42,859 bases of DNA from Gammaproteobacteria bacterium (GCA_009843635.1 VYDB01000028.1:1-42859), one strand, 5' to 3'. Positions 1-8,765 are shown, counted from the stretch's first letter. Notes: a model not told the origin generated them from the sequence alone. Numbers and translations: made by a program.

Positions 1-1
1 C

Positions 2-664
2 CGGAGGGGGGGGCGGGCCGGCTTCCTGGCGGCCCAGGTGGTCGGCGGCGTCACCCACAAGCAGGTCGCCGCGTTCAGCCGGCGGCTGGGCGAGGGCCTG
101 ACGGTCCGCAGCGACGCCTTCAGCGGCCTGACCGTCCTGGCCAGGGACCACGCGCACGAGCCGCGGCCCACGCCGCCCGAGAAGGCCGGCGAGTGGCTGC
201 CCCTCGTGCATCTGGTGATCAGCAACTTCAAGCGCTTCCTGATCGGCACCTTCCACGGCGTCTCCCAGAAGCGGCTCCAGGAGTACTTGGACGAGTTCGT
301 CTTCCGCTTCAACCGGCGGTTCTGGGAGGACCAACTCCCCGCACGGCTGGCCGAAGCCGCCCTCCCAAGGCCGCGCACGAACCCGTCGATCCGCAACCGC
401 AAAGCGGCCGATCCGCTCCTCCCGCACGGCGGCGCGGCGTCAATGGAGGATGCCCGGCAAACCGGGCGCACTGGGCCGCCCTTGACCCGCCTCCGTCAGA
501 GGGACACGATCAGGGCCAGGCAAAAGGGGACGCGAAGACCCAGTGAGGCGTCATGTGCCGGGACCGCGCCGGAAGCCGCTCCGGGCGGGTTCAGGACGTC
601 TCGCGAATCAAAGGTGGCGGGATGTTGGATCAACTACGGCGCGACGAGCTATAACTCCTTTTGA
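2..664 (+). CDS. ISXO2-like (IS1595 family) transposase, C-terminal part, truncated by window edge
   Basis: The frame is open at the left edge, so the N-terminus is missing. The visible part carries the end of an ISXO2-like DDE transposase. A stretch reading HLVISNFKRFLIGTFHGVS is followed by YLDEFVFRFNRRFW, the family's signature around the last catalytic acidic residue. Family members normally stop soon after this motif. Here the frame runs on for about 100 residues rich in Arg, Pro and Ala that resemble nothing in the family. The natural stop may therefore be lost, or the element may be decayed at its 3' end. I could not find a terminal inverted repeat or a target duplication. The family call is firm; whether the element is active cannot be judged. 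Confidence 0.8.
   Translation, partial: RRGGRAGFLAAQVVGGVTHKQVAAFSRRLGEGLTVRSDAFSGLTVLARDHAHEPRPTPPEKAGEWLPLVHLVISNFKRFLIGTFHGVSQKRLQEYLDEFVFRFNRRFWEDQLPARLAEAALPRPRTNPSIRNRKAADPLLPHGGAASMEDARQTGRTGPPLTRLRQRDTIRARQKGTRRPSEASCAGTAPEAAPGGFRTSRESKVAGCWINYGATSYNSF
452..467. repeat. Short inverted repeat near transposase 3' end
   Basis: GCCCGG and CCGGGC form a perfect 6-bp stem with a CAAA loop. It lies just beyond the conserved part of the transposase frame. There is no T-tract after it. It could be a weak hairpin or part of the element's end; nothing decides between these. Confidence 0.3.
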
Positions 665-854
665 ATCAATCGACTACGGAAAATCCTGTTGGTCGTTCCA
701 TGGAAGTGCCGACCCCGGCGCGCCGGGCGCTGACGCGCAGGAAACAGACCCTCTCTGAACCGTTCAGCATTATGTTAAATCCAGTTTCATAACAGATTGA
801 AAATAAAGGGTTTTGAAGTTTGTTTCATGCGAGTCACCGAAGTCACCATGAAAA
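665..854. other. AT-richer gap without a recognised gene
   Basis: This stretch separates the transposase frame from the 3' end of the minus-strand amidotransferase gene. The part from about 760 to 850 is clearly richer in A and T than the rest of the contig. I see no conserved reading frame, no RNA gene and no clear terminator. It may be the flank of the inserted element. Confidence 0.4.
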
Positions 855-1673
855 TCAATCGCCCATTTCATTACGCAAGCGGTCGATCATGGCATTAGCC
901 ACAGTCTCGCCACGCTTGGGAAACGGAGGAATGCCAAACTCCCCCTCTGGTTCCCCGGCATAACCTTCAACCAGCCCCTGCAGGTTGCGGTACAGCCTAC
1001 GCGCATCGGTGCGGAGGGCGCTTTGCCGTTTATCGACATCGCGCCGCATTCGCGCCAGGCCATCTTCGCCGAGCGCCTGGCGCAAGGATGCTGCGTAGGC
1101 TGGAATCGCGGCCCACTCGTCCACCATGTCCGCGCCGACCTCCACGTGGCATTGAAGCCCGTAGGCGTGCGGCCCGACTCGAAAGGCCTGCACGCGGCAA
1201 TCGGCGGAACTCGCCAGCAGCGTGGCATCGGCCGGCAGCGCGGTGACTTCCGCACCGTGCCACTGAAGCACGGTCATGGGATCCGGCAGACCGCTCAGCA
1301 GCGCATCCGACCGGCCCGCTGGCGTCTGCGCGATGGTCATGACGCCCACCTCTGAGGTTCCCGGCGCCACCGTTCCGCCGAGGGCATCAGCCAGCAGTTG
1401 ATGGCCTAGGCAGATGCCGAGGAAGGGTCGCTGCAATTCGGTCACGAAGCGCCGGATGGCCGCCTTTTCCGGCACCAGCCAAGGGTGGGCGTCCTCCTCC
1501 CAGACGTCCTGGGGGCCGCCCATGACCAGCATGCAGTCGTAGGCAGCAAGCTCCGGAATCCGTTCGCACCGGTCGAGGTGAACCACATCCCAAGGCACGC
1601 CATCCTCGCGAAAGCAGTCCCGGAAGGTGCCCGGATGCTCCACATCGACATGCTGCAGCACCAGCACTTTCAT
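855..1673 (-). CDS. Class I glutamine amidotransferase-like protein
   Basis: A 272-residue stand-alone class I glutamine amidotransferase domain. These enzymes release ammonia from glutamine through a Cys-His-Glu triad. The nucleophile elbow GICLGHQLL places Cys at 88, and CHVEV near the middle gives His176 and Glu178. The N-terminal MKVLVLQHVDVEHPG and MGGPQDVWEE are typical of the GuaA-like group in COG0518. No synthase domain is attached, so the acceptor is unknown. The ATG is chosen because the conserved domain begins there. It follows the rpiA stop by only four bases, so the two genes are probably cotranscribed and translationally coupled. Confidence 0.85.
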   Translation of the reverse strand: MKVLVLQHVDVEHPGTFRDCFREDGVPWDVVHLDRCERIPELAAYDCMLVMGGPQDVWEEDAHPWLVPEKAAIRRFVTELQRPFLGICLGHQLLADALGGTVAPGTSEVGVMTIAQTPAGRSDALLSGLPDPMTVLQWHGAEVTALPADATLLASSADCRVQAFRVGPHAYGLQCHVEVGADMVDEWAAIPAYAASLRQALGEDGLARMRRDVDKRQSALRTDARRLYRNLQGLVEGYAGEPEGEFGIPPFPKRGETVANAMIDRLRNEMGD

Positions 1674-1677
1674 AGGG

Positions 1678-2343
1678 CTATAGCTGGCGCACCCCGTCCG
1701 TGCCGGCCACCAGGACCAAGTCGGCTCGGTTGGCGGCGAACAGGCCGTTGCAGACCACGCCGACGATGTTGTTGATCTCGCGCTCGAGGGCTGGGGGGTC
1801 GGCGATGTCGAGGCCGTGGACGTCGAGGATGAGATTGCCGTTGTCGGTGGTGAAGCCCTGGCGCCACTCGGGTTCGCCGCCGAGCCCGACCAGCGCCCTG
1901 GCCACCAAGCCCCGGGCCATGGGCACGACTTCCACGGGCAGGGGAAACGACCCCAAGCGCGCCACGAGCTTGGAATCGTCAACGATGCAGACGAACTCGT
2001 CCGCCGAAGCGGCCACGATCTTCTCCCGGGTCAAGGCGCCACCGCCGCCCTTGGTCAGGCAGCGGCCGGGGTCCACCTCGTCGGCGCCGTCCACGTAGAC
2101 GGCCACGGACGGCGCGGCGTTCAGGTCGATGACCGCAACGCCTTGGCCGCGCAGGCGTTCGGCGCTCGCTTCGCTGCTGGATACGGCGGCGTCGAACTTG
2201 TGCTTGACCGCCGCCAAGGCGTCGATGAAGCAGTCGGCGGTGCTGCCGGTGCCAACCCCGACCACTGTTTTCGGCCCCAAGCGCGGCTCGATGTAGGCCA
2301 GTGCCGCCTCCGCCGCACTGCGTTTCAGCGCTGCTTGCGCCAT
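1678..2343 (-). CDS. rpiA: Ribose-5-phosphate isomerase A
   Basis: Interconverts ribose 5-phosphate and ribulose 5-phosphate in the non-oxidative pentose phosphate pathway, in the cytosol. The 221 residues match the usual RpiA length. Visible motifs include [13 protein letters not shown] (phosphate-binding turn), [10 protein letters not shown] and [13 protein letters not shown], which hold the catalytic acidic residues and lysine. The ATG is preceded by GGGGGTGAG. The gene is divergent from ilvA with only 39 bases between the two start codons, and both ribosome sites lie in that gap, so the promoters must sit very close to or inside the opposing gene. Divergent rpiA/ilvA is a familiar gammaproteobacterial arrangement. 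Confidence 0.96.
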   Translation of the reverse strand: MAQAALKRSAAEAALAYIEPRLGPKTVVGVGTGSTADCFIDALAAVKHKFDAAVSSSEASAERLRGQGVAVIDLNAAPSVAVYVDGADEVDPGRCLTKGGGGALTREKIVAASADEFVCIVDDSKLVARLGSFPLPVEVVPMARGLVARALVGLGGEPEWRQGFTTDNGNLILDVHGLDIADPPALEREINNIVGVVCNGLFAANRADLVLVAGTDGVRQL

Positions 2344-2382
2344 ACTCTCACCCCCTCGCCCAAGAAGGCCTGCCGATTTGCC

Positions 2383-3918
2383 ATGTTGGAGCCCTACGTC
2401 AAGAAAATCCTCGCCGCCCGCGTGTACGATGTCGCGAATGAAACCCCTTTGCAATACGCAAGGGGCATTTCGGAGCGCTTGGGCCGCGGTTTTGAAGTGC
2501 TGCTGAAGCGCGAGGACCTGCAGCCCATCTTCTCCTTCAAGCTGCGCGGCGCCTACAACCGGATGGCGCAGCTCTCCGCCCGCGAGCGGGCCAAGGGGGT
2601 GATCGCCTCATCCGCGGGCAATCACGCCCAGGGCGTCGCCCTCGCCGCCCGCGAACTGCAAGTCCATGCCCAGGTCGTGATGGGCCGCAACACGCCGTCC
2701 ATCAAGGTGCAGGCGGTTCGCGATCTCGGTGCCGAAGTGATCCTGCACGGCGACGGCTACGACGAGGCCGCCGCCAAGGCCCGGGCGGTGGCCCAGGCCG
2801 AGGGCCGGGTGCTGATCCATCCCTACGACGACGCCCAGGTGATTGCCGGTCAGGGCACCGTGGGGGTGGAGATCATGAACCAGTGCCCGGATGCCGATGC
2901 GGTCTTCGTGCCCGTCGGCGGCGGCGGCTTGATCGCCGGGATCGGCGCCTACATCAAGTACCTGCGGCCCGCCACCCGGGTGATCGGCGTGGAGGCGCAG
3001 GGCTCGGCCTGCCTGCAGGCGGCGCTGGCCGCGGGCCGCCGGGTGCGCCTGCCGCTGGAAACCCTCGACCGCTTCGCGGAGGGGGTGTCGGTGGCGCAGA
3101 TCGGCCGGTTGCCGTTCAAGATCGCCCGCGCCTGCGTCGATGACGTGGTGACGGTCTCCACCGATGAAATCTGCGGCGCGGTCAAGGACGTGTTCGACGA
3201 TGCCCGCTCGGTGGCGGAGCCCGCCGGCGCCCTGGCCGTCGCCGGCCTCAAGAAGGCGGTCGAATCCGGGCGCCTTCCGGCCCGGCGGGGCGGGAAGCGC
3301 CGCTGCGTGGCGATCATCAGCGGCGCCAACGTCAACTTCGACCGGCTGCGCCACATCTCCGAACGGGCCGAGGTGGGCGAACAGCGGGAAGTGGTGATTG
3401 GCGTCACCATTGATGAGCAGGCCGGCAGCTTCCGCCGCTTTTGCCGCGCCTTGGGGTCGCACGGGGTCACCGAGTTCAACTACCGCTTTGCCGACGCGGA
3501 CCGGGCCCACATCTTCGTGGGCCTGCAAGTGGCATCGGCCGACGACCGGGAGGCGGTGACCGAGCGCCTGGGCGCAGCGGGCTACCCGGTGGTGGACATG
3601 ACCGACAACGAGACTGCCAAGCTGCACGTGCGGCACATGGTCGGCGGACACGCCTTTCGGGCAAAGCCGGAGTTGCTGTACCGCTTCGAGTTCCCCGAGC
3701 GCCCCGGCGCCCTGCTGGAGTTCCTCGAAGGCTTGGGCAGCCACTGGAACATCACCATGTTCCACTACCGCAACCACGGCTCCGCCTGGGGCCGGGTGCT
3801 GGCCGGCTTCGAAGCGGGGCCGCAGGAGCGCGGCGCCCTATCCGAATACCTCGACCGGATCGGCTACCGCTACTGGGAGGAGACCGGCAATCCGGCTTAC
3901 GAGTTGTTTTTGCGTTAG
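2383..3918 (+). CDS. ilvA: Threonine ammonia-lyase (threonine dehydratase), biosynthetic
   Basis: Converts threonine to 2-oxobutanoate, the committed step to isoleucine. The 511-residue product is close to E. coli IlvA. The N-terminal PLP domain has the Schiff-base lysine in [11 protein letters not shown] (Lys53), the substrate loop [11 protein letters not shown], and a glycine-rich phosphate-binding loop [11 protein letters not shown]. From about residue 330 there are two ACT-like regulatory domains (starting near [16 protein letters not shown] and [14 protein letters not shown]), which in the family bind isoleucine and valine. This makes it the biosynthetic, feedback-controlled form rather than the short catabolic TdcB. 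The ATG has AAGAAGG upstream. Its stop overlaps the convergent def stop. Confidence 0.96.
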   Translation: MLEPYVKKILAARVYDVANETPLQYARGISERLGRGFEVLLKREDLQPIFSFKLRGAYNRMAQLSARERAKGVIASSAGNHAQGVALAARELQVHAQVVMGRNTPSIKVQAVRDLGAEVILHGDGYDEAAAKARAVAQAEGRVLIHPYDDAQVIAGQGTVGVEIMNQCPDADAVFVPVGGGGLIAGIGAYIKYLRPATRVIGVEAQGSACLQAALAAGRRVRLPLETLDRFAEGVSVAQIGRLPFKIARACVDDVVTVSTDEICGAVKDVFDDARSVAEPAGALAVAGLKKAVESGRLPARRGGKRRCVAIISGANVNFDRLRHISERAEVGEQREVVIGVTIDEQAGSFRRFCRALGSHGVTEFNYRFADADRAHIFVGLQVASADDREAVTERLGAAGYPVVDMTDNETAKLHVRHMVGGHAFRAKPELLYRFEFPERPGALLEFLEGLGSHWNITMFHYRNHGSAWGRVLAGFEAGPQERGALSEYLDRIGYRYWEETGNPAYELFLR

Positions 3919-4466
3919 TCCGGGTCGGCTGGGGGTTCGGCCTCGTAGCGCAGGTACTCCTCGTCGAACATCAGCTTGGCGGTGTCGGTCATCCGGTCGA
4001 TGTAGAGCTTGCCGTCCAAGTGATCGAACTCGTGCTGGAACACGGTGGCGAGGAAGCCCTTGAGCTCCAGGCTGATGCGCTGCCCGGCGAGATTCAGGGC
4101 GCTGACCTCGATGTGCCCAGGCCGTTCGACGTAGCCGCGCAGGCCGGGCACCGACAGGCAGCCTTCCCATACGCCGTTGGGCGCCTCGTCGAGCACCTGC
4201 ACCTCGGGATTGACGAAGGCCGTCAGCGGCATTTGCGGCACCTCGCCGTAGCGGGTCGGCCCGCCAGGGATTTCGATGACGGCCAAGCGAACGGGCTCGT
4301 TGATCTGCGGCGCAGCCAAGCCGACGCCACCGTAGTCGCGCAGGGTATCAACCATGTCCTCCACCAGCCGCTGGAAGGCAGGCTCGCCCAAAATGGCAGG
4401 GTCCACCGGAGCAGCCACTTGGCGCAGGGTGGGATGTCCCATGCGGATGATGCGGCGAACGGCCAC
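3915..4466 (-). CDS. def: Peptide deformylase
   Basis: Removes the formyl group from the N-terminal methionine of new proteins. All three family motifs are present in the 183 residues: GVGLAAPQI (motif 1), EGCLSVPG (motif 2, metal-binding Cys) and HEFDHLDGKLYID (motif 3, HExxH-like with Phe-Asp inside: HEFDH). The start is taken as GTG one base after the fau stop, giving VAVRRIIRMGHPTLRQ, the usual deformylase N-terminus. Def is more often found beside fmt; here it follows fau and the 6S RNA gene instead. A second deformylase elsewhere in the genome is possible. It converges on ilvA, with the two stops overlapping. Confidence 0.95.
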   Translation of the reverse strand: MAVRRIIRMGHPTLRQVAAPVDPAILGEPAFQRLVEDMVDTLRDYGGVGLAAPQINEPVRLAVIEIPGGPTRYGEVPQMPLTAFVNPEVQVLDEAPNGVWEGCLSVPGLRGYVERPGHIEVSALNLAGQRISLELKGFLATVFQHEFDHLDGKLYIDRMTDTAKLMFDEEYLRYEAEPPADPD

Positions 4467-4467
4467 G

Positions 4468-5067
4468 TCAAAGTCCCAGGCGCGGGCTGAAGGCGCGCCA
4501 GCCGGCTTCGGTGAGGATGCCGTCCAAGGGCACGTCCCAGGGCGCCGCCGGCAGGGCATCGGCACGTTGCACCTCATGGGCGACGCCCACCAGCAACGGG
4601 CGCAGGCGCTCGGGCAAGGCGCCGAAATGCCGATCGTAGAAGCCGCCGCCCATGCCCAGCCGGTTGCCCTGGTCGTCGAAGGCCACCAGTGGCGCGAGCA
4701 CTAGGTCCAGCGCCCGGGTGTTGATCCAGGGGGCGCCGGGGGCAGGCTCCTCGATGCCGAAGTGGTTCCGGGTGAGCGGCGCTTCGAGGCGGTGCGCAAA
4801 AAATGACATGCGATAGCTGCTCCTTTCAACGACCGGCAGTGCCAACAGCTTGCCCATCCGCTGCAAGCTATCCAGTAACGGGCGCAGGTTCACTTCGCCA
4901 TCAACGCCGAGGTAGGCGGCGATGCGCCGGCTGCGCCAAGCCAACGGCGAGGCCAGGAAAAAGCGGCGCACGGCCTCGGCATGCAGCCATTGCTGGCCAG
5001 CGGACAGGCGGCGCCGCACCGAGCGATGGCGGCGGCGCAAGGCCAGCCGCTCATCGCTGATGAGCAA
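4468..5067 (-). CDS. fau: 5-formyltetrahydrofolate cyclo-ligase
   Basis: Uses ATP to convert 5-formyl-THF into 5,10-methenyl-THF, returning a dead-end folate to the one-carbon pool. The 199-residue frame shows the family's features: an Arg-rich start (LALRRRHRSVRRRLSAGQQW), YLGVDGEVNLRPLL, and the C-terminal GMGGGFYDRHFG nucleotide-binding signature followed by VGVAHEVQ. The longest start is a TTG overlapping the 3' end of the 6S RNA; a second TTG eight codons in is also plausible. The gene lies immediately downstream of ssrS, as ygfA does in E. coli and other gammaproteobacteria, and is one base from def. Confidence 0.93.
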   Translation of the reverse strand: MLISDERLALRRRHRSVRRRLSAGQQWLHAEAVRRFFLASPLAWRSRRIAAYLGVDGEVNLRPLLDSLQRMGKLLALPVVERSSYRMSFFAHRLEAPLTRNHFGIEEPAPGAPWINTRALDLVLAPLVAFDDQGNRLGMGGGFYDRHFGALPERLRPLLVGVAHEVQRADALPAAPWDVPLDGILTEAGWRAFSPRLGL

Positions 5068-5259
5068 GTCTCCCGAAAATGCCGCTGATGGCTAGCCCTG
5101 AACCGTTGCGGTTCAAGGCGGAGACCCAGGCGGTGCCTAAGGCATCCCGTGCGGAACGAAACCCGGCACAGGCAAGCACACCGTCACCATCGCCAAGCCC
5201 CCTTTCGTTTCTATAACGGCTCAAGGACGACACCAACTGGCGAACACCCCAGGAGACAG
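5066..5259 (-). ncRNA. ssrS: 6S RNA
   Basis: The 6S RNA binds sigma-70 RNA polymerase as a promoter mimic. Read on the minus strand, GTCTCC near the 5' end pairs exactly with GGAGAC at the 3' end, giving the closing stem of a roughly 190-base RNA. Internal segments match what I recall of gammaproteobacterial 6S RNA: GGTGTTCGCCAGTTGG near the 5' end, CCTTGAGCCG, and near the 3' end CTCCGCCTTGAAC, a short loop, then GGTTCAGGGCT. The first segment looks the same as in Pseudomonas. A TATACT box precedes the 5' end, and fau follows directly, the classical ssrS-ygfA order. The exact ends are estimates. Confidence 0.92.
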
Positions 5260-5265
5260 GGGTCG

Positions 5266-5271
5266 AGTATA
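5266..5271 (-). promoter_or_regulatory. -10 box of the ssrS promoter
   Basis: TATACT on the minus strand lies about 7-10 bases before the inferred 6S RNA 5' end. No good -35 hexamer is visible at the right distance. The divergent TonB receptor gene begins about 140 bases away, so this gap probably serves both directions. Confidence 0.6.
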
Positions 5272-5412
5272 GCGAAAACGCGGGCCTTCGGCCCTTATCT
5301 TCGCGAGGGCAGGCTGGTATGCTGCGCTGCCCAACGCTCCCTGCGCCGGTCGGTGCCTGCGGGAGCGGCTTTTGCCGTAGCTGCTTGACGCACTCAGGAG
5401 GACTGACCGCCC

Positions 5413-7611
5413 ATGCAAGCGCAGATATTGCCCGTTGTTTTCCGTCGCCTCGCTTTCCTAGCCGCCCCGTTGGTGCTGCTCGTGGCCCAACCGTTTCCGG
5501 CGCAGGCCCAGGAGGGCGCCCAAGTCATCGAAGAGATCGTCGTCTCCGCCCGCAAGCGGGAGGAGAACATCCAAGACGTGGGCATCGCCGTCAGCGCACT
5601 GAGCCAGACGGAGATCGAACAGGCCTTCGCCCGTGACCTGCGGGACCTGGTGTTCGTCTCGCCCAACCTGGTGCTCGACGACACCGCCCAAGGGCCCGGC
5701 GGCGTCGCCGCCGCCTACATCCGGGGCATCGGCGTCTCGGAAGTGGAGAAGAACTTCGATCCCGCCGTCGGCGTGGTGGTGGACGGCATCTTCCTCGGCA
5801 CCATGACCGGGGGCATCACCCAAGCCATCGACCTGGAGAGCGTGGAGGTGCTGCGCGGCCCCCAAGGCACGCTGTTCGGCCGCAACACCATCGGCGGCGT
5901 CGTGCACCTGCGCCGCACCCAGCCCACCGGCGAGACCGGCGGCAAGGTCCGGGCGAGCTACGGCAACTACGACAACCTGCGCTTGGAGGGGCTGGTCAAC
6001 TTCGGCCTCGGCGACCAGGTGGCGGTCAAGCTGACCGGCGCCCTCGACGACCAGAACGAAGGCTACTACGACAACGTGAACACCGGCCGGGACGAAGGTC
6101 GCGTCGAGTACCAGTCGTTCGGCGCCAATGTCCTGCTCACGCCGAACGACCAGTTGGAACTGGAGTACACCGCCCAAATCGAGCGCACCGACCAGGACAC
6201 TCCGCCGCTGCTCAACGTCGGCCAGCCGGGGCAGCTCTTCTGCAGCGCCTTCGGCTTCTGCTCGCCGGACACCAAGACCCCGGTGTCCGGCGACCGCTGG
6301 AAGACCACCCAGGATCTGGTCGGGCCCAACGACGCCACCTTCGATGCGGACACCCACATCCTCGAACTGCGGTGGAGCCTGACCGACGCCTTGAGCCTCG
6401 ACTACATCTTCGGCTCCTGGGAGACCGAGGAGACCGTGCTCACCGACTGGGACGCGGTGGCGCCGGAGCTGTTCCACACCACCCGCCCGGCGGAGTACGA
6501 GCAGACCTCCCACGAACTGCGCCTCACCCTGGATGATCCGGGCTCCCGGCTGCGGGGCACCGCCGGAGCCTACATCTGGGATTCGGAATACGAAATCCGC
6601 CTGCGCAGCTACATCGGCTTCGCGGTGCCCAACCTGGTGCTCGACCTGCCGCAGACCTCCCGCCAGGATTCCCAGTCCTGGGCGCTCTTTTTCGAGGCCG
6701 ACTACGACCTCACCGACCGGCTCACGCTCAACTTCGGCGGCCGCTACACCGAAGACGAGAAGGACACCGACCAAGCAGGCGTGGTGACCGCCGACGCCAG
6801 CGACGATTGGAGCAAGTTCACGCCCAAGGCCAGCCTGCTGTACCGCTTGAACGACGACGCCATGATTTACGGCACCTACGCCGTGGGCTACCGCAGCGGC
6901 GGCTTCAACGGCCGGGTGGACAGCATCGAGAATGCGACGACGCCGTATGACGAGGAAACCGTCACCAACTACGAGGTGGGCCTGAAGTCCGACTGGCTCG
7001 ACGGCAGCCTGCGCATCAACGTCGCCGCCTTCCTGATGGATTACGAGGACAAGCAGGAAGAACTGCAGCTGCCGTCCGCCACCAGCGGCACCGGGCAGGT
7101 GACCTTGGTGGCCAATGCCTCCACGGCGGAGATCTACGGGTTGGAGTTGGATGCCCAATGGCTCCCCGCACCGGGCTTGAGCCTGCGCGGCAACCTCGGC
7201 CTGCTTGACGCCCAGTACGACGACTTCGAGTTCATCGGCGCCACCGGGGTCCAGGACCTCTCCCATCTGGACATCCGCCGGGCACCGGACGTCACCGCCG
7301 CGCTCAGTGCCACTTACGAGTGGACCGCGGGCAGCGGCCAAGCTTGGCTGACCTTCGGCTGGCGCTACCTAGGCAAGCACGAAGTCGATTTCGCCAACAA
7401 GCCGGAGCTCACCAACTCCGCCCAACACCTGGTCAACGCATCGGCAAACTACGAGGTTGGCGCCATGCGGCTCAGCCTGTTTGGCCGCAACCTGGCCGAG
7501 GAGGACGGCTACGGCATCGGCTTTGACGTCGCTGGCCTGTGGAGCTACGCCGCCACCCGGCCGCCGCGCACTTACGGCTTGGAGGTCAGCTACAGCTTCG
7601 AAGGGAATTGA
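5413..7611 (+). CDS. TonB-dependent outer-membrane receptor
   Basis: A 732-residue outer-membrane transporter that would take up a scarce ligand using TonB-ExbBD energy. Residues 1 to about 33 are a signal peptide ending PAQAQ. A TonB-box-like EEIVVSARKREENIQDV starts the plug domain, followed by AYIRGIGV, VDGIFLG and the plug signature EVLRGPQGTLFGRNTIGGVV. The rest is an Asp/Tyr/Thr-rich beta barrel ending in LEVSYSF plus three residues. This style, with the EEIVVSARKREE start, is widespread in alpha- and gammaproteobacteria, and the ligand cannot be told from sequence. AGGAG lies 12 bases before the ATG. A PQQ-dehydrogenase remnant begins right at its stop codon. Confidence 0.93.
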   Translation: MQAQILPVVFRRLAFLAAPLVLLVAQPFPAQAQEGAQVIEEIVVSARKREENIQDVGIAVSALSQTEIEQAFARDLRDLVFVSPNLVLDDTAQGPGGVAAAYIRGIGVSEVEKNFDPAVGVVVDGIFLGTMTGGITQAIDLESVEVLRGPQGTLFGRNTIGGVVHLRRTQPTGETGGKVRASYGNYDNLRLEGLVNFGLGDQVAVKLTGALDDQNEGYYDNVNTGRDEGRVEYQSFGANVLLTPNDQLELEYTAQIERTDQDTPPLLNVGQPGQLFCSAFGFCSPDTKTPVSGDRWKTTQDLVGPNDATFDADTHILELRWSLTDALSLDYIFGSWETEETVLTDWDAVAPELFHTTRPAEYEQTSHELRLTLDDPGSRLRGTAGAYIWDSEYEIRLRSYIGFAVPNLVLDLPQTSRQDSQSWALFFEADYDLTDRLTLNFGGRYTEDEKDTDQAGVVTADASDDWSKFTPKASLLYRLNDDAMIYGTYAVGYRSGGFNGRVDSIENATTPYDEETVTNYEVGLKSDWLDGSLRINVAAFLMDYEDKQEELQLPSATSGTGQVTLVANASTAEIYGLELDAQWLPAPGLSLRGNLGLLDAQYDDFEFIGATGVQDLSHLDIRRAPDVTAALSATYEWTAGSGQAWLTFGWRYLGKHEVDFANKPELTNSAQHLVNASANYEVGAMRLSLFGRNLAEEDGYGIGFDVAGLWSYAATRPPRTYGLEVSYSFEGN

Positions 7612-7618
7612 GCTTCGA
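7594..7618. repeat. 8-bp direct repeat at the receptor/dehydrogenase junction
   Basis: AGCTTCGA occurs at the first and last eight bases of this interval, nine bases apart. The first copy encodes the terminal Ser-Phe of the receptor barrel; the second encodes Ser-Phe of the dehydrogenase remnant. Such microhomology fits a deletion junction but could be chance. Confidence 0.5.
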
Positions 7619-7835
7619 TGCGGACACTGGGGCCGTGCTCTGGCAAACCCGCCTCGGCGCGCCAACCCACGGCTACCCGATCACCTACACGGCGGACGGG
7701 GAGCAGTTTGTCGCCGTGCCCACCGGCATGGGCGTCTTTCGCGCCATGACGGCGATCATCAGCCCGGAGATTCATCAACCCGCCGGGGGCCAGGCGCTTT
7801 ACGTGTTCAAGCTGCCGTCGTCGGACGGACGGTAG
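7608..7835 (+). pseudogene. Orphan C-terminus of a PQQ-dependent (quinoprotein) dehydrogenase
   Basis: About 75 codons encode what looks like the last blade and tail of a PQQ-dependent alcohol dehydrogenase: DADTGAVLWQTRLGAP, then GYPITYTADGEQFVAVPTGM and a final ALYVFKLP. In the family this follows roughly 500 residues of beta-propeller, which are absent. The homology starts within the stop codon region of the TonB receptor, in another frame, with no start codon or ribosome site of its own. It is best read as what a deletion left behind. The frame is intact to its stop, so the event may be recent. Some lanthanide-type PQQ dehydrogenases are encoded near TonB receptors, but that link is only suggestive here. 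Confidence 0.75.
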
Positions 7836-7850
7836 CGCAACCCCGGCTGC

Positions 7851-8765
7851 TCAGGGCGACTCCTCTTCCTCCAGCTTGATGATGCGGATGCGCTTGCCCA
7901 AGTGGCGGGGAAAGGCGTCCGGGGCGATGGACACCTTGAGCTTGCTTTTCTGCCGCATGACTTCCGCCTCCATTGGTTCTTCGGCGGCGCCAATGGCCCG
8001 GCGCGCCTGCCGGGCGGAGGTCACGGGCTCACCGCCGACCGAAAGCAGCACATCGCCGCTCTTTAGCGCCCCATCCTCCGGCGCGTTGAGCACCAGCGCC
8101 CCCTGATCGACGCCGAAATAGGCGCCGAGGTCGGCATCCATATCCACCAGGCGCGGCACGTCGGTGGCTTCAACGCGGCGCCCCATCGCCTCGATGCCAT
8201 CGAGGTCCAAGTCAATGTCGAGGTCAAGCGCGCCCCGCGCGTCGCGCATCCGCGCCGAACGCGGCTGGGTGACAACGGTCACCTCTTTCGTTGCGCCCTC
8301 TCGAAGCACCGCCAGTGCCACCGCTTGGCCCGCTTCCACGGTTTCCATGTGGTCGAGGAGCGCCTTCCGGCCGCCGCCCTGGTCAAGCCGGATGCCATCG
8401 ATGGTGGTCAGCCGGTCGCCCGGCTCAAGCCCGGCCTGCTCCGCCCCGCTGCCCGGCGAGACCCCCATCAGCAAGACCCCGCCTTGGTCATCGTCGCTGA
8501 TCACGACGCCGAGTTCCGCACCCTTGTCCTTGCTTAGCCAGGTGTCCCAACTGAACCATTCACCGACCTTGGCTTGCGGGTTGTCCCCCATCTGCTCCTC
8601 GATGACCTCGGCCAGCCGGCGGGCCGATTCCTCCACCTCCTGCCTCGCCTGATCGAGCCTGGCCTGCAGCTCGGACTGCTCCTCCGCCGACGTCTCGGCG
8701 CCAAGGGTTGTGCCTGTGCTGAGCAAGCCAGCCAGCAGAATGGGGATGGGGATAAAACGTCGCAT
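7851..8765 (-). CDS. Exported protein with two PDZ domains
   Basis: The 304-residue product starts with a signal peptide (to about residue 22, LGAETS), so it should act in the periplasm. A Glu/Gln-rich probable coiled coil follows (about 24-60). PDZ domain 1 lies around 85-160, with GSGAEQAGLEPGDRLTTIDG. PDZ domain 2 lies around 205-285, with GALKSGDVLLSVGGEPV. Between them is an acidic stretch with repeated Asp-Leu (LDLDIDLDLDGIEA). No protease triad is present, so it is not DegP or an S2P enzyme; it may be an adaptor or regulator that binds C-terminal peptides. It converges on the PQQ remnant and is divergent from hemB. The function is unknown. Confidence 0.8.
   Translation of the reverse strand: MRRFIPIPILLAGLLSTGTTLGAETSAEEQSELQARLDQARQEVEESARRLAEVIEEQMGDNPQAKVGEWFSWDTWLSKDKGAELGVVISDDDQGGVLLMGVSPGSGAEQAGLEPGDRLTTIDGIRLDQGGGRKALLDHMETVEAGQAVALAVLREGATKEVTVVTQPRSARMRDARGALDLDIDLDLDGIEAMGRRVEATDVPRLVDMDADLGAYFGVDQGALVLNAPEDGALKSGDVLLSVGGEPVTSARQARRAIGAAEEPMEAEVMRQKSKLKVSIAPDAFPRHLGKRIRIIKLEEEESP

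Noticed and set aside
2608-3777. 389-codon open frame antisense to ilvA
   Set aside because: Composition is Gly/His/Ala/Val/Gln-rich noise without motifs; ilvA on the other strand is certain.
5458-7341. 627-codon open frame antisense to the TonB receptor
   Set aside because: It mirrors the receptor's codons in a GC-rich genome, has no recognisable domain, and the sense gene is unmistakable.
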